Notes under the pieces: model-generated
Told to the model about the DNA's origin: nothing
The model's input: only the letters and a program-made list of their open reading frames with translations
Database searches by the model: none
Virus record (IMG/VR): IMGVR_UViG_3300047476_000319
Location: 1-33,029 of that record
From: a virus
Length of the DNA stretch: 33,029 nucleotides
Strand: one strand, 5' to 3'
Position numbers and translations under genes: made by a program
Shown here: positions 17,932 through 26,397 of the stretch, piece after piece
Position numbering within the stretch: the first letter of the stretch is position 1
How the letters are laid out: each line of letters begins with the position of its first letter

Positions 17932-18392
17932 TGGCTAATCTTGGTACTATTCCGGTCAACGTTGTAGCACCGGGTACGTTCCCGTCTAGTAATACTACGA
18001 AACTAGGGATTTACTATACAGTAACTTACTCTGGGGGCAATTACTATCATTACAAAACTAACATCACAAAGGGTGGAAGTTGGATGGGAATGGTAGAATT
18101 CGTAGGGAATAGTTACGGTAATGGAAGTGTGCCTATACGTTCTGCCATTTGTTTTTATGCCTATTCAGGTACACAAACTCTTATTAATGTTGGATTGAGC
18201 AATGCTTATAATGGTATGGCAGCAGAAACAGTATATCAATCTTCTGATAACTATGCTGTGTTAGTAGTATCAACTAGTAGCTACTTTTCAGGTTGGGTAC
18301 TGAATGCGTACCAATCTAATCCCACTACCCCAGGATATGACCTTCAAATACTTAGCGTAGCACAGTCAGGTAGCACATCACCGGTGTTTTAA
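17931..18392 (+). CDS. Small fibre-associated protein, trio A member 1 (153 aa)
   Basis: First of three consecutive paralogues (17931, 18395, 18844). Shared landmarks are the Y-H-[YFL]-KTN motif (HYKTNI here), a following M..VEFVGNSYG, SAICFYAY, YQSSDNYAVLVV, a FSGWVLNAYQ block and a C-terminal DLQILSVAQSGS before a final Phe. The pattern of short strands and aromatic residues suggests one compact beta-sandwich domain. No signal peptide or membrane segment is visible. Placement directly after an S74-capped fibre, with a TAATG junction and a strong ribosome-binding site (aagggaga), suggests a virion or fibre-tip role such as receptor or glycan binding. That is inference; I do not recognise a characterised family. 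Confidence 0.7.
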   Translation: MANLGTIPVNVVAPGTFPSSNTTKLGIYYTVTYSGGNYYHYKTNITKGGSWMGMVEFVGNSYGNGSVPIRSAICFYAYSGTQTLINVGLSNAYNGMAAETVYQSSDNYAVLVVSTSSYFSGWVLNAYQSNPTTPGYDLQILSVAQSGSTSPVF

Positions 18393-18394
18393 AT

Positions 18395-18844
18395 ATGGCA
18401 TACTTATCTTATCCTGTAAATATGTATCCAGACAGTGGTGGATATGCTGTAAAGAGATCCATTTATAAAGCATTCACTACTGATAGTTCAGCGACATACT
18501 TACATTTTAAAACAAACGTTCCAATAGCGTCATATATCATGACAGTAATTGAAGCAGTAGGATACAACTATGGTCCATCACAGCCAGTTAGATGTGCTTG
18601 GGGATTTTATACGTATGGTACTTATATTGTCAGTAGTTCAGTTAGAACTTGCTATTCAGGTGTAGAAGCTAATGGAATGTACGCATCATCTGACGGCTAT
18701 GTTTGTATACGAGGATATGCTCCGGGCGGGTCTTACTTCAATGGATTTATTTTAAACGGATATCAAACAGCAGGAAATGGAAGAGGTTACGATTTACAAA
18801 TCACTGCCGCCTCATATGGTACTAATTCGGGAAGTGCTTTCTAA
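18395..18844 (+). CDS. Small fibre-associated protein, trio A member 2 (149 aa)
   Basis: Second paralogue of the trio. It has YLHFKTNVP near residue 39, VIEAVGYNYGPSQPVRCAW, YASSDGYVCIRGYAPGG, FNGFILNGYQTAG and DLQITAAS before a terminal Phe. It is the only member with several cysteines (RCAW, RTCYSG, VCIRG). It starts 2 nt after the previous stop and its own stop overlaps the next start (TAATG), so the three genes look like one translational unit. Sequence identity to its siblings is modest by eye, so the duplications are old or the genes have diversified under selection. Function unknown; a fibre tip or adhesin role is inferred from context only. Confidence 0.68.
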   Translation: MAYLSYPVNMYPDSGGYAVKRSIYKAFTTDSSATYLHFKTNVPIASYIMTVIEAVGYNYGPSQPVRCAWGFYTYGTYIVSSSVRTCYSGVEANGMYASSDGYVCIRGYAPGGSYFNGFILNGYQTAGNGRGYDLQITAASYGTNSGSAF

Positions 18845-19293
18845 TGTCTACACTACAAAGTTTACATTCTTATTATGATACTGGAACCTGGGTAACTCAG
18901 CTTGGTGTTTATTGTTTTGCTACAACTGACGGGTCGCTCAGTTACCTACATTTAAAAACAAATGTCCCGGTTACAGGTGGCAGAAACACAATGTGGATGA
19001 TAGAATTTGTAGGTTATGCCTACGGAGGAGCACAAAACATTAGATCAGCGATAACATTTCACACTAGCGTTGGTACATTGTACCATGTGGGTACACAAAA
19101 TGCTTATCCCGGGCTCACCCCGCAAACAGTCTATATAAGCAGTGACGGTTACGCAGTAATTAGAGTCACTGCTCCTTTCTATTACACCGGGTTCGTGATA
19201 AACGCATACAGCACAGCGCCATATTCACCTAACGAACCTTTTAGGATATTATCGGCATCACAAAATAATAATTCAGGAACAGGAACATTTTAA
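18844..19293 (+). CDS. Small fibre-associated protein, trio A member 3 (149 aa)
   Basis: Third paralogue. It keeps YLHLKTNVP near residue 39, MIEFVGYAYGGAQNIRSAIT, YISSDGYAVIRVTAP, YTGFVINAYST and FRILSASQNNNSGTG before a final Phe. It is closer to member 1 through the IEFVG and IRSAI blocks. It begins inside the stop codon of member 2 and is followed after 1 nt by the 99-aa gene. The conserved H-x-KTN and SSDGYAVIR blocks are probably core strands, while the loops between them vary most, as expected for binding loops. That reading is inference. Confidence 0.68.
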   Translation: MSTLQSLHSYYDTGTWVTQLGVYCFATTDGSLSYLHLKTNVPVTGGRNTMWMIEFVGYAYGGAQNIRSAITFHTSVGTLYHVGTQNAYPGLTPQTVYISSDGYAVIRVTAPFYYTGFVINAYSTAPYSPNEPFRILSASQNNNSGTGTF

Positions 19294-19294
19294 T

Positions 19295-19594
19295 ATGGAT
19301 AGCAATTTAACAATGAAACACTACATAAATCCAGTTACTGGTGACAGATATTGGATTAGACCAGAAGATTCTCCGCAACCGGGCTGGATTGAAGTAGAGC
19401 AAACAGAAGAACCGTCATTACCTGACCCCAGTTATGTGCCACCGTATACAGCACGTAGGGTCAATGAGTATCCATCTATATCGGATCAGCTTGATATGTT
19501 ATGGCATGCTATGAACAATGACGAGATACCCGGCAAAGGTGGAGAATGGTATAATACCATATTAGCAGTCAAGACGCAACACCCGAAAACATAA
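19295..19594 (+). CDS. Small hypothetical phage protein (99 aa), fibre-associated
   Basis: The N-terminal half reads like a short beta segment (YINPVTGDRYWIRPEDSPQP) and a Pro-rich linker. The C-terminal half (VNEYPSISDQLDMLWHAMNN ... GEWYNTILAVKTQHPKT) follows a pattern I recognise from many small phage virion-associated proteins, YPSI.DQLD.L followed by W...I..VK..YPK. A structural or fibre-assembly role is plausible from the family pattern and from its place between fibre genes, but it is not established here. The ribosome-binding site is aggaac. Its stop codon overlaps the late promoter of the next gene. Confidence 0.65.
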   Translation: MDSNLTMKHYINPVTGDRYWIRPEDSPQPGWIEVEQTEEPSLPDPSYVPPYTARRVNEYPSISDQLDMLWHAMNNDEIPGKGGEWYNTILAVKTQHPKT

Positions 19595-19597
19595 ATA
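19590..19597 (+). promoter_or_regulatory. T4-type late promoter
   Basis: CATAAATA overlaps the stop codon of the 99-aa gene and ends exactly 18 nt before the ATG at 19616. This is the same spacing as the elements at 7558 and 31177. Confidence 0.65.
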
Positions 19598-19615
19598 ATA
19601 TAAACGGATTAAAAT

Positions 19616-22333
19616 ATGGCATTAACGACAATACAACCTTATAATATTAACACAGTAGCTACATTCAGTTTCACGGATGTGGCTGCTACCGACGTTTCTG
19701 CCACCGGTAATGTTGAAGCTACAGGTAATGTTTCAGGTGATTATTTTATCGGCAACGGTTCTAGCTTAACACATTTGAACGGAGCCAACGTAACAGGTGA
19801 AGTAGATTATGCGGCTACTGCTAACAGTGTAGCCGGATCTAATGTTTCAGGTGAAGTAGATTATGCCGCAGTTGCTAACAGTGTAGCAGTAGCAAATGTA
19901 TCAGGTATCGGTAACATAGCTACTATAAATTTAGATGGCAACGCAGGTAATATATTATATGGCAATGGTGTATTTTCTTCTGCCCCAAATGTAGAGAACG
20001 CCAATACAGCTAATTATGCTAGTGTCGCTAATTCTATTACTGGCTCAAATGTTTCTGGAGAAGTATCTTTTGCTAATACCGCTAATAGTGTAGCCGGCGC
20101 TAATGTATCTGGGGCAGTTGCTTATGCGACTACTGCTAACTCAGTAGCAGGCGCCAATGTAAGCGGAGCAGTTGGGTTAGCCACATACGCAACAACAGCT
20201 AACTCAGTCGCGGGAGCTAATGTAAGTGGTCAAGTTAACTTTGCAGCAACAGCAAACAGTGTAGCAGGAGCTAATGTAAGTGGTCAAGTATCGTATGCCG
20301 CAGTAGCTAATAGTGTATCAGTTGCTAATGTATCAGGTATCGGCAACATCGCTGTACTAAATTTAGATGGTAATTCAGGTAATATACTATACGGTAACGG
20401 TTCTTTTGCTACAGCACCAAACGCAGAATATTCAAATATAGCAAATACTGCCGGTACAGTTACAACTAATGCTCAGCCTAACATCACTAGTGTAGGCACA
20501 TTAACTATTTTAACATCTACAGGTAACATCACTGGCGGCAATCTAGTAACTGCCGGATCAGCCAATGTGGGCAGTGGTATCAGTGTCAGTGGTGGCGGCG
20601 CAAGTATTATAGGTGCTGTTGGTATTACTGGTGATATTAATGTTACTGGTAACTTTAACGTATCAGGTAATCTAAATTATCAAAATGTAACTGATTTAGT
20701 AGTTGGAGATCCATTGATATATCTTGCTGCCAACGGTGTAGGGGATACAGACGATATAGGTATTGTTGGTAACTACAACGACGGAGCATATAGACATACC
20801 GGACTAGCGAGAGATCATAGTGATGATATTTGGAAATTCTTTACTGACTTAGCGCCTGAACCAACTACCGTGATTGATTGGGCTAACGCTAGTTACCCCA
20901 CAGTTAAAGTGGGCAATTTACTATCTGCTAATTTAACAGGTACTGGTTGGGCAAATATAACAGGTAACGTCACTGCTGGAAATGCTAATTTAGGTAATGC
21001 AGTAACTGCTAATTACTTTGTCGGTAGCGGTGCTAACTTGTCAAGCATTGCCGGAGCAAACGTCACTGGTGCTGTTAGTTATGCGACTACTGCTAATAGT
21101 GTAGCAGGAGCCAATGTATCAGGGGCCGTATCATACGCAACAACAGCAAACAGTGTAGCCGGTGCTAACGTATCGGGGGCAGTAGGATTAGCTACATATG
21201 CTACTACTGCTAACTCAGTAGCCGGTGCTAACGTATCAGGAGCTGTTAGTTATGCGACTACAGCTAACTCAGTAGCCGGTGCTAACGTATCAGGAGCTGT
21301 TAGTTACGCGACTACAGCTAACTCAGTAGCCGGTGCTAACGTAAGTGGTACTGTTGGTAGTGCGACTACAGCAGGTACTGTAACAACTGCAGCACAACCA
21401 AACATAACAAGCACAGGTACATTGTCTAGTGTTAACTCGTCAGGCAACGTAACAGCACCTAACGTAGTAGCAAACACGGGCGCATTCTATGGTTCTGGTG
21501 CTGGATTATCAAGCATACCAGCCGGTAACTTAACCGGTACAATTGATAATGCTAGAGTTAACGGTCAAACATATACAATAAATATCACTGGATCTGCTGG
21601 AACAGCAAGTACAGTAACAACTGCGGCTCAACCTAACATCACTAGTGTTGGTACACTATCTAGTGTTTCTGTTTCTGGAACATCAACGCTACCTCAGATT
21701 TTGGTTAACAGAAGTTCAGGTGCCGGTACTGGTATATCTTGGTATTCTAGTAGTTATTCGGCCTGGACTGATTATATGTCATCCGCAGGAGCAACAGGTT
21801 GTGGTCCTTTTGGTAATATTACAGCACCTAGCGGCAACTTAGTCACTAACTGGGGCCTAAGAAGTTTTATCGAAGATGCTTCAGGTTATGGATGGACATG
21901 GGAATCTGGTTCGGCGCAACAAACAACTCCTACGATTAAAGCAGAAATTCGTTCAAGTGACGGGTCATTCAGAAACACAGGTAATATCTATTGTGTAGGT
22001 GACGTTATCACTAACTACTCTGATGTCAATTTGAAAGATATCATCGGTCCTATTGAAAACGCAGTAGAAAAAGTATGTGCTATTGAAACTTTCTACTATC
22101 GTCCTAATCAAATAGCAAAAGACTTAGGTGTAGCTGATGAACTTCAAGTTGGTGTCAGCGCACAATCTGTCAAACGAGTTGCTGAAGAAACTACTAGACC
22201 CAGCCCAATTAATGATAAGTACTTAACGGTTATGTATGAAAGATTGGTTCCATACTTGATAGAATCAATCAAAGAACATGAAAAAACAATACAAGACCTA
22301 AAAGAACAAATCAATAGTTTGAAGGGCAAATAA
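19616..22333 (+). CDS. Tail fibre with C-terminal S74-type intramolecular chaperone (905 aa)
   Basis: The N-terminus (ALTTIQPYNINTVATFSF) differs from the KPLN anchor. GANVSG/ATTANSVA repeats cover about residues 56-232 and 479-582. Between them lie a GNAGNILYGNGVFSSAPN-type spacer repeated twice and a VVGDPLIYLAANGVGDT ... HTGLARDHSDD module (356-435). Three AQPNITS-type repeats follow. Residues about 696-800 form a globular aromatic region (SWYSSSYSAWTDYMSSAG, WGLRSFIEDASG), probably the tip. From 802 comes a canonical S74 start, SDVNLKDIIGPIENAVEKV, continuing to VGVSAQSV and a final coiled coil (LIESIKEHEKTIQDLKEQI). The SD..LK arrangement suggests the chaperone cuts itself off before Ser802. 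The stop overlaps the next gene (TAATG). Confidence 0.88.
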   Translation: MALTTIQPYNINTVATFSFTDVAATDVSATGNVEATGNVSGDYFIGNGSSLTHLNGANVTGEVDYAATANSVAGSNVSGEVDYAAVANSVAVANVSGIGNIATINLDGNAGNILYGNGVFSSAPNVENANTANYASVANSITGSNVSGEVSFANTANSVAGANVSGAVAYATTANSVAGANVSGAVGLATYATTANSVAGANVSGQVNFAATANSVAGANVSGQVSYAAVANSVSVANVSGIGNIAVLNLDGNSGNILYGNGSFATAPNAEYSNIANTAGTVTTNAQPNITSVGTLTILTSTGNITGGNLVTAGSANVGSGISVSGGGASIIGAVGITGDINVTGNFNVSGNLNYQNVTDLVVGDPLIYLAANGVGDTDDIGIVGNYNDGAYRHTGLARDHSDDIWKFFTDLAPEPTTVIDWANASYPTVKVGNLLSANLTGTGWANITGNVTAGNANLGNAVTANYFVGSGANLSSIAGANVTGAVSYATTANSVAGANVSGAVSYATTANSVAGANVSGAVGLATYATTANSVAGANVSGAVSYATTANSVAGANVSGAVSYATTANSVAGANVSGTVGSATTAGTVTTAAQPNITSTGTLSSVNSSGNVTAPNVVANTGAFYGSGAGLSSIPAGNLTGTIDNARVNGQTYTINITGSAGTASTVTTAAQPNITSVGTLSSVSVSGTSTLPQILVNRSSGAGTGISWYSSSYSAWTDYMSSAGATGCGPFGNITAPSGNLVTNWGLRSFIEDASGYGWTWESGSAQQTTPTIKAEIRSSDGSFRNTGNIYCVGDVITNYSDVNLKDIIGPIENAVEKVCAIETFYYRPNQIAKDLGVADELQVGVSAQSVKRVAEETTRPSPINDKYLTVMYERLVPYLIESIKEHEKTIQDLKEQINSLKGK
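21211..21343 (+). repeat. Near-perfect 54-bp tandem repeat in the 905-aa fibre gene
   Basis: Units at 21211-21264 and 21265-21318 differ at one position (tat versus tac), and a 25-bp partial third copy follows. The unit encodes NSVAGANVSGAVSYATTA in rotated phase. Neighbouring units encode the same peptide with different codons, so this pair is a recent expansion. Confidence 0.88.
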
Positions 22334-23466
22334 TGGGATTCTATGTAGGTAATAGCGGCAACGCAAATGTAAACGCAACTTCTAGTGGATTTAAGGCACC
22401 GGTATTCACCTCATCGACATTGCCCGCTAGTCCAGTCGAAGGACAAGTAATTTATAATTCTACTACCCAGTACATGCAGGTGTACGCTAACGGTAGTTGG
22501 AATAACTTGGGGGTATTTCCCGGAACAGCAGGTTATCCATACAGACAAATAATTGTAAAGAGTTTTGTTATGGGTGGATATCAAAATACTAGCCCATGGC
22601 GAAATGTAAACAAGATGGTACACAGTACAGATGTGTGTACTAACTTAGGCGATCTGTTAAGTTATGCAGGAGTATACACAAGTGGTGTTAATAACCTAAC
22701 CAGAGGTTTCTTGTGGAGTACAGACGGTTCATTCCCTGGAGCAAGCACAACTACAAGTGCAATTAATATGAACACCGAGACTACAGCCGGTACCAATGCT
22801 AATTGGAATACTAGAATTGCTAGAGATGACATGGGCACTGGATTCAAAGAAACTGAATTTGCTTATATCGTAGGTGGTGGATCAGCCGTATTTGATATTT
22901 TTAATCTTACAACCGAAACTATGTATTACGGAACACCTATGTACTTACCATTTGATACGGTGTTGTCTTATACTGCACAAGGTAGTGGTGATACAAGTGC
23001 TGTAAGCGATGAAAACGCATGTTGGTTTTGGGCTACAGGCCCATTGAACACAAAACTTTCGTTCAACACTCATACTTTTACAAGCAATGGATTAGTGGCT
23101 GCAGCTGGTGGATTGCGAGGTTCTTCTATTGGCGGAGCACACGGACAACAAAAGGGTATTAATAGTAAATGGGGTCGTGGTTATGCTGGTGGAAATGGTA
23201 GCTGGAACGGCGGCTATATATTAAATCGCATGGTGTTCTCGACAGAAACATCCACCACAATCAATAAGCCAATCGGTAATACCGGCGAAGAGAATTTTGA
23301 CATGGGACAAAACTGGCAGTATATGATGGGCTGTTATGATGGAGCACAAAACAACAGAGGTTGGAAGTTTACATATGCTACTGACTTGGGTGTCGAACTA
23401 GGTTCAGGAAGCGTAAGAACCGGCGTACCTGGCGGCAGTTCTGGTCATTGCGTTTGGAGCACATAA
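22333..23466 (+). CDS. Propeller-like fibre/adhesin protein, trio B member 1 (377 aa)
   Basis: First of three tandem paralogues. The N-terminus has a common phage fibre module, LPASPVEGQVIYNSTTQYM, followed by W. The body has recurring S-T-[DE] turns about every 45-60 residues (HSTDVCTNLGDL, NMNTETTAG, NLTTETMYYG, VFSTETSTTI) next to Gly-Gly strands, as in kelch-like beta-propellers. The C-terminus is highly conserved: GEENFDMGQNWQYMMG, DGAQNNRGWKFTYATD, ELGSGSVRTGVPGGSSGHC. It is more diverged from members 2 and 3 than they are from each other. A fibre-tip or carbohydrate-binding role is inferred. TAATG overlaps occur at both ends. Confidence 0.75.
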   Translation: MGFYVGNSGNANVNATSSGFKAPVFTSSTLPASPVEGQVIYNSTTQYMQVYANGSWNNLGVFPGTAGYPYRQIIVKSFVMGGYQNTSPWRNVNKMVHSTDVCTNLGDLLSYAGVYTSGVNNLTRGFLWSTDGSFPGASTTTSAINMNTETTAGTNANWNTRIARDDMGTGFKETEFAYIVGGGSAVFDIFNLTTETMYYGTPMYLPFDTVLSYTAQGSGDTSAVSDENACWFWATGPLNTKLSFNTHTFTSNGLVAAAGGLRGSSIGGAHGQQKGINSKWGRGYAGGNGSWNGGYILNRMVFSTETSTTINKPIGNTGEENFDMGQNWQYMMGCYDGAQNNRGWKFTYATDLGVELGSGSVRTGVPGGSSGHCVWST

Positions 23467-24536
23467 TGGCATTTTCTATAGGTAGCAACAACATAATGAC
23501 AGTAAACGGCTTGGTAATGCCAATATATACCACAGCCACTAGACCAGCGAATCCTGTGATCGGACAAGTCATATACAATTCTACTACAGCCTACATGGAA
23601 AGATTCGATGAAGGAAATGTATGGAGACCTGTTATATATTCCGGGGCTCTACTGTACAGACAGATTATTACAACTAGCTATGTTGCTGGCGGATACAAAG
23701 ACAGCAGTCCTTGGAAAAACGTTAATAGAATGACACATAGTACTGATGTTATGGTTAACCTAGGTGATCTGTTAGCGACGGCAGCTAACTATACTTCGGG
23801 AGCATGTAGCCTAACAACAGCTTTTATGTGGTGTGCCTCACCTGACGCATTTCCTACAACACCAACTAATACTACAGTAGCATTTGCCATGACTACTGAA
23901 ACAACATTAGGTACAGCAACTCGGTGGAATTTAGGTAACGCAAGAAATGACTGCGGAACTATATTTAAAGAAACAGAATATGCTTATGTCACCGGCGGCG
24001 GTCCAGCTGCAGTGGACGTATTTAATCTTAGTACAGAAACTGTTACAGCAGGTGGCGTATCCGGACAAACGGGTGACGCCTCTTATCAGAATGGTGTTAG
24101 CGCATTCAGCGGGGAATTCGTAGGATATTGGTGGGGTAGTAGTGGTCAAAAACTTACGTTCAGTACAGGAACATCGTACACCGTCGCAGATGCGTCTGGG
24201 GTAAGTACTAATGGACAGCAAAAAGGTATCTCAAGTAAAGTAGGTAGAGGATATATGGGTAATGAAGGTACGTACAATGGCGGGTACAATTTACGTAGAT
24301 ATGTAATCTCAACCGATTCGTACACTACTGTTGCCAAACCTGTAGGTAATTCAGGAGAAGAAAACTTTGACATGGGTCAAAATTGGCAGTATATGATGGG
24401 TATGTACGATGGAGCACAAAACAACAGAGGTTGGAAGTTTACCTACGCAACTGATAGTGGTTATGAATTAGGCTCTGGTAGTGTACGTACGGGTGTCGCA
24501 GGTGGCAGTTCTGGTAACTGTTTCTGGAGAAGTTAA
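23466..24536 (+). CDS. Propeller-like fibre/adhesin protein, trio B member 2 (356 aa)
   Basis: The start at 23466 is chosen over an in-frame ATG at 23448. It gives MAFSIGSNN, matching the MAF/MGF starts of both siblings, it overlaps the previous stop by one base (TAATG), and a GGAG ribosome-binding site precedes it. Landmarks are TRPANPVIGQVIYNSTTAYM, GGYKDSSPWKNVNRMTHSTD, RNDCGTIFKETEYAYVTGGG, WWGSSGQKLTFSTGTSYT and GEENFDMGQNWQYMMGMYDG. Recurring STD/STE turns suggest several blades of a beta-propeller. It is closest to member 3, sharing DNA tracts of more than 30 identical bases. It is followed directly by member 3 with no gap. Confidence 0.78.
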   Translation: MAFSIGSNNIMTVNGLVMPIYTTATRPANPVIGQVIYNSTTAYMERFDEGNVWRPVIYSGALLYRQIITTSYVAGGYKDSSPWKNVNRMTHSTDVMVNLGDLLATAANYTSGACSLTTAFMWCASPDAFPTTPTNTTVAFAMTTETTLGTATRWNLGNARNDCGTIFKETEYAYVTGGGPAAVDVFNLSTETVTAGGVSGQTGDASYQNGVSAFSGEFVGYWWGSSGQKLTFSTGTSYTVADASGVSTNGQQKGISSKVGRGYMGNEGTYNGGYNLRRYVISTDSYTTVAKPVGNSGEENFDMGQNWQYMMGMYDGAQNNRGWKFTYATDSGYELGSGSVRTGVAGGSSGNCFWRS

Positions 24537-25607
24537 ATGGCATTCAAGCTAAATTCTAATATTGTATTATCAAACGATGGCATAAACATACCGGTGTTTG
24601 CCGGCAATGCTAGACCAGCAAACCCTGTTACAGGACAGGTTATCTACAATTCATCTACTAACATCATGGAGATATATGATGGTGGTTTGTGGAAGGATGT
24701 GACACAGAACGCTAGTGGAACTGCATTTTTATATAGACAACTTATATCAACTAGTTATGTTGCAGGTGGGTATCAAAGTGCTAGCCCATGGAAAAACGTA
24801 AATCGAATGAGCCAAAGTACCGATATTATGACTAATTTAGGTGACTTGTTATCGATAGCAGCCAACTATACATCAGGCGCGAATAGCTTAACTACTGCTT
24901 ATATGTGGTGTGCATCTCCAACATGGGACGGAACAGCAGTTGCTACAGTAGCATATAATATGGCTACTGAAACAAGCGCTGGCTCATTATCATCATGGAA
25001 TATGCCAGTTGCACGTAACGATTGTGGTACAATATTCAAAGAAACACAATATGCTTATGTAACAGGGGGCAGTAGCGCAGATGTTAGTGTTTGGACATTC
25101 TCAACCGAGAGTTTTTCATCTGGTGCTGTATCTGGACAAACAGGTGATTCCTCTTATCAGTATGGTGTTGCGTCAATCAGTGACGAGACCTCAGGTTACT
25201 GGTGGGGTAGTAGTGGTCAAAAACTTACGTTTGGTACAGGTACTACATACACAATAGCTAATGCTGCCAACGTTAACGTTAATGGACAGCAAAAAGGTAT
25301 CTCAAGTAAATTAGGCTTTGGATACTTTGGTAATGAAGGTGGATATAACGGCGGATATAATCTTAGAAAGTACATAACTAGTACTGATACATATACTACT
25401 ATTCCTAAACCTATAGGTAATTCAGGAGAAGAGAATTTTGACATGGGACAATATTGGCAGTATATGATGGGTATGTATGACGGAGCACAAAACAACAGAG
25501 GTTGGAAGTTTAGTTACACAGCCGATACAGGATATGAGCTTGGTTCGGGAAGTACAAGAACAGGGGTTCCGGGAGGAAGTTCTGGGCACTGTGCGTGGAA
25601 GGCATAA
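24537..25607 (+). CDS. Propeller-like fibre/adhesin protein, trio B member 3 (356 aa)
   Basis: The ATG follows the previous stop with no gap, after a GGAGAAG ribosome-binding site. It shares ARPANPVTGQVIYNSSTNIM, GGYQSASPWKNVNRMSQSTD, RNDCGTIFKETQYAYVTGGS, WWGSSGQKLTFGTGTTYT and the NNRGWKF C-terminal block with member 2. The most variable stretches lie between the conserved turns, where propeller top loops would be expected. Cysteines are few and mostly conserved (WCAS, NDCG, GHC). No signal peptide is visible, as expected for a virion part assembled in the cytoplasm. The binding target is unknown. Confidence 0.78.
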   Translation: MAFKLNSNIVLSNDGINIPVFAGNARPANPVTGQVIYNSSTNIMEIYDGGLWKDVTQNASGTAFLYRQLISTSYVAGGYQSASPWKNVNRMSQSTDIMTNLGDLLSIAANYTSGANSLTTAYMWCASPTWDGTAVATVAYNMATETSAGSLSSWNMPVARNDCGTIFKETQYAYVTGGSSADVSVWTFSTESFSSGAVSGQTGDSSYQYGVASISDETSGYWWGSSGQKLTFGTGTTYTIANAANVNVNGQQKGISSKLGFGYFGNEGGYNGGYNLRKYITSTDTYTTIPKPIGNSGEENFDMGQYWQYMMGMYDGAQNNRGWKFSYTADTGYELGSGSTRTGVPGGSSGHCAWKA

Positions 25608-25632
25608 GTAGAGTATTAAACCGGAGATATAA

Positions 25633-26397
25633 ATGAAAGATTTCACTACTGAAGTAAGCAACGAACACAGAGCATTAATTGAAAAATCAGCAGACCGTAA
25701 TTTGGTTATGCCTGAATTCAAAGTAAAAAACTTTGTGGGTAACGCACAAATTACTCCATACGCAAAGTTAAAACAGTATATAATTGAATTGAACGGCCGC
25801 GAAATGGCAGTTGAGAATATGATCTATGAATACAAAAAAATTCAATTAGAAATTCAATTAGAAAAAGAAAAAGCAGAATCCATCAGAGAATCTAGTCCTA
25901 TACAAGCCGCATTGCATGATCTGGAAATTTTTAAAATGGAAGGCGTACTAAAGCGCAGTGAACTTAGATTACGTGACTCAGTACAAGAACGTGATTTGTT
26001 TTTAAAAGTAATTGATGATTTTAACGCAAGCCCGGAAGGTACATTACCCGATGGTACTAAATTAATAGATGCGTTTGATAACCCCGAACTGTGCGAGAAG
26101 TTGGAAAAAGATTATTGGACTCTACGACTAGCTAAACAAACTGCTATGGATATGATAGCATACGGCAGAGCAGGCGTGGGTAACATGGACGCTGTAGTTA
26201 TGTTAGAACCCGACCAACAGTTAGAAGTAATGCGTTTGGCGTGTGATTTCTTTGTAAGAAATGAAATGAGAACAAACAATTTACTAAGTCAGGTTAACCA
26301 AGGTATACAGCAAAATATGTTGCCTAACTCAGCGTTAGTTCAACAGTTAATGTTTAAGGCAGACGATAATGTTCCTAGTGTTCAAAACAGTAAATGA
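25633..26397 (+). CDS. Hypothetical helical phage protein (254 aa)
   Basis: I do not recognise a named family. The protein starts with a short extended region (NLVMPEFKVKNFVGNAQITP), then a long charged helix at about residues 45-125 (KIQLEIQLEKEKAE and onward) that probably forms a coiled coil. Two or three more helices follow (residues about 150-230), with a Gln/Asn-rich C-terminus. There are no membrane segments. A good ribosome-binding site (ggaga) sits 5 nt before the ATG. It lies between the trio B fibre genes and a protein with a fibre-assembly-like domain, so a role in fibre or tail assembly is possible but unsupported by any motif. The next gene probably overlaps its end. Confidence 0.65.
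   Translation: MKDFTTEVSNEHRALIEKSADRNLVMPEFKVKNFVGNAQITPYAKLKQYIIELNGREMAVENMIYEYKKIQLEIQLEKEKAESIRESSPIQAALHDLEIFKMEGVLKRSELRLRDSVQERDLFLKVIDDFNASPEGTLPDGTKLIDAFDNPELCEKLEKDYWTLRLAKQTAMDMIAYGRAGVGNMDAVVMLEPDQQLEVMRLACDFFVRNEMRTNNLLSQVNQGIQQNMLPNSALVQQLMFKADDNVPSVQNSK

Noticed and set aside
23448-23465. Upstream in-frame ATG for trio B member 2
   Set aside because: The downstream ATG at 23466 matches the sibling starts and the TAATG junction pattern used throughout the locus.
25625-25635. TATAAATG before the 254-aa gene as a late promoter
   Set aside because: It overlaps the start codon, so a transcript starting downstream would lack the ATG and ribosome-binding site.
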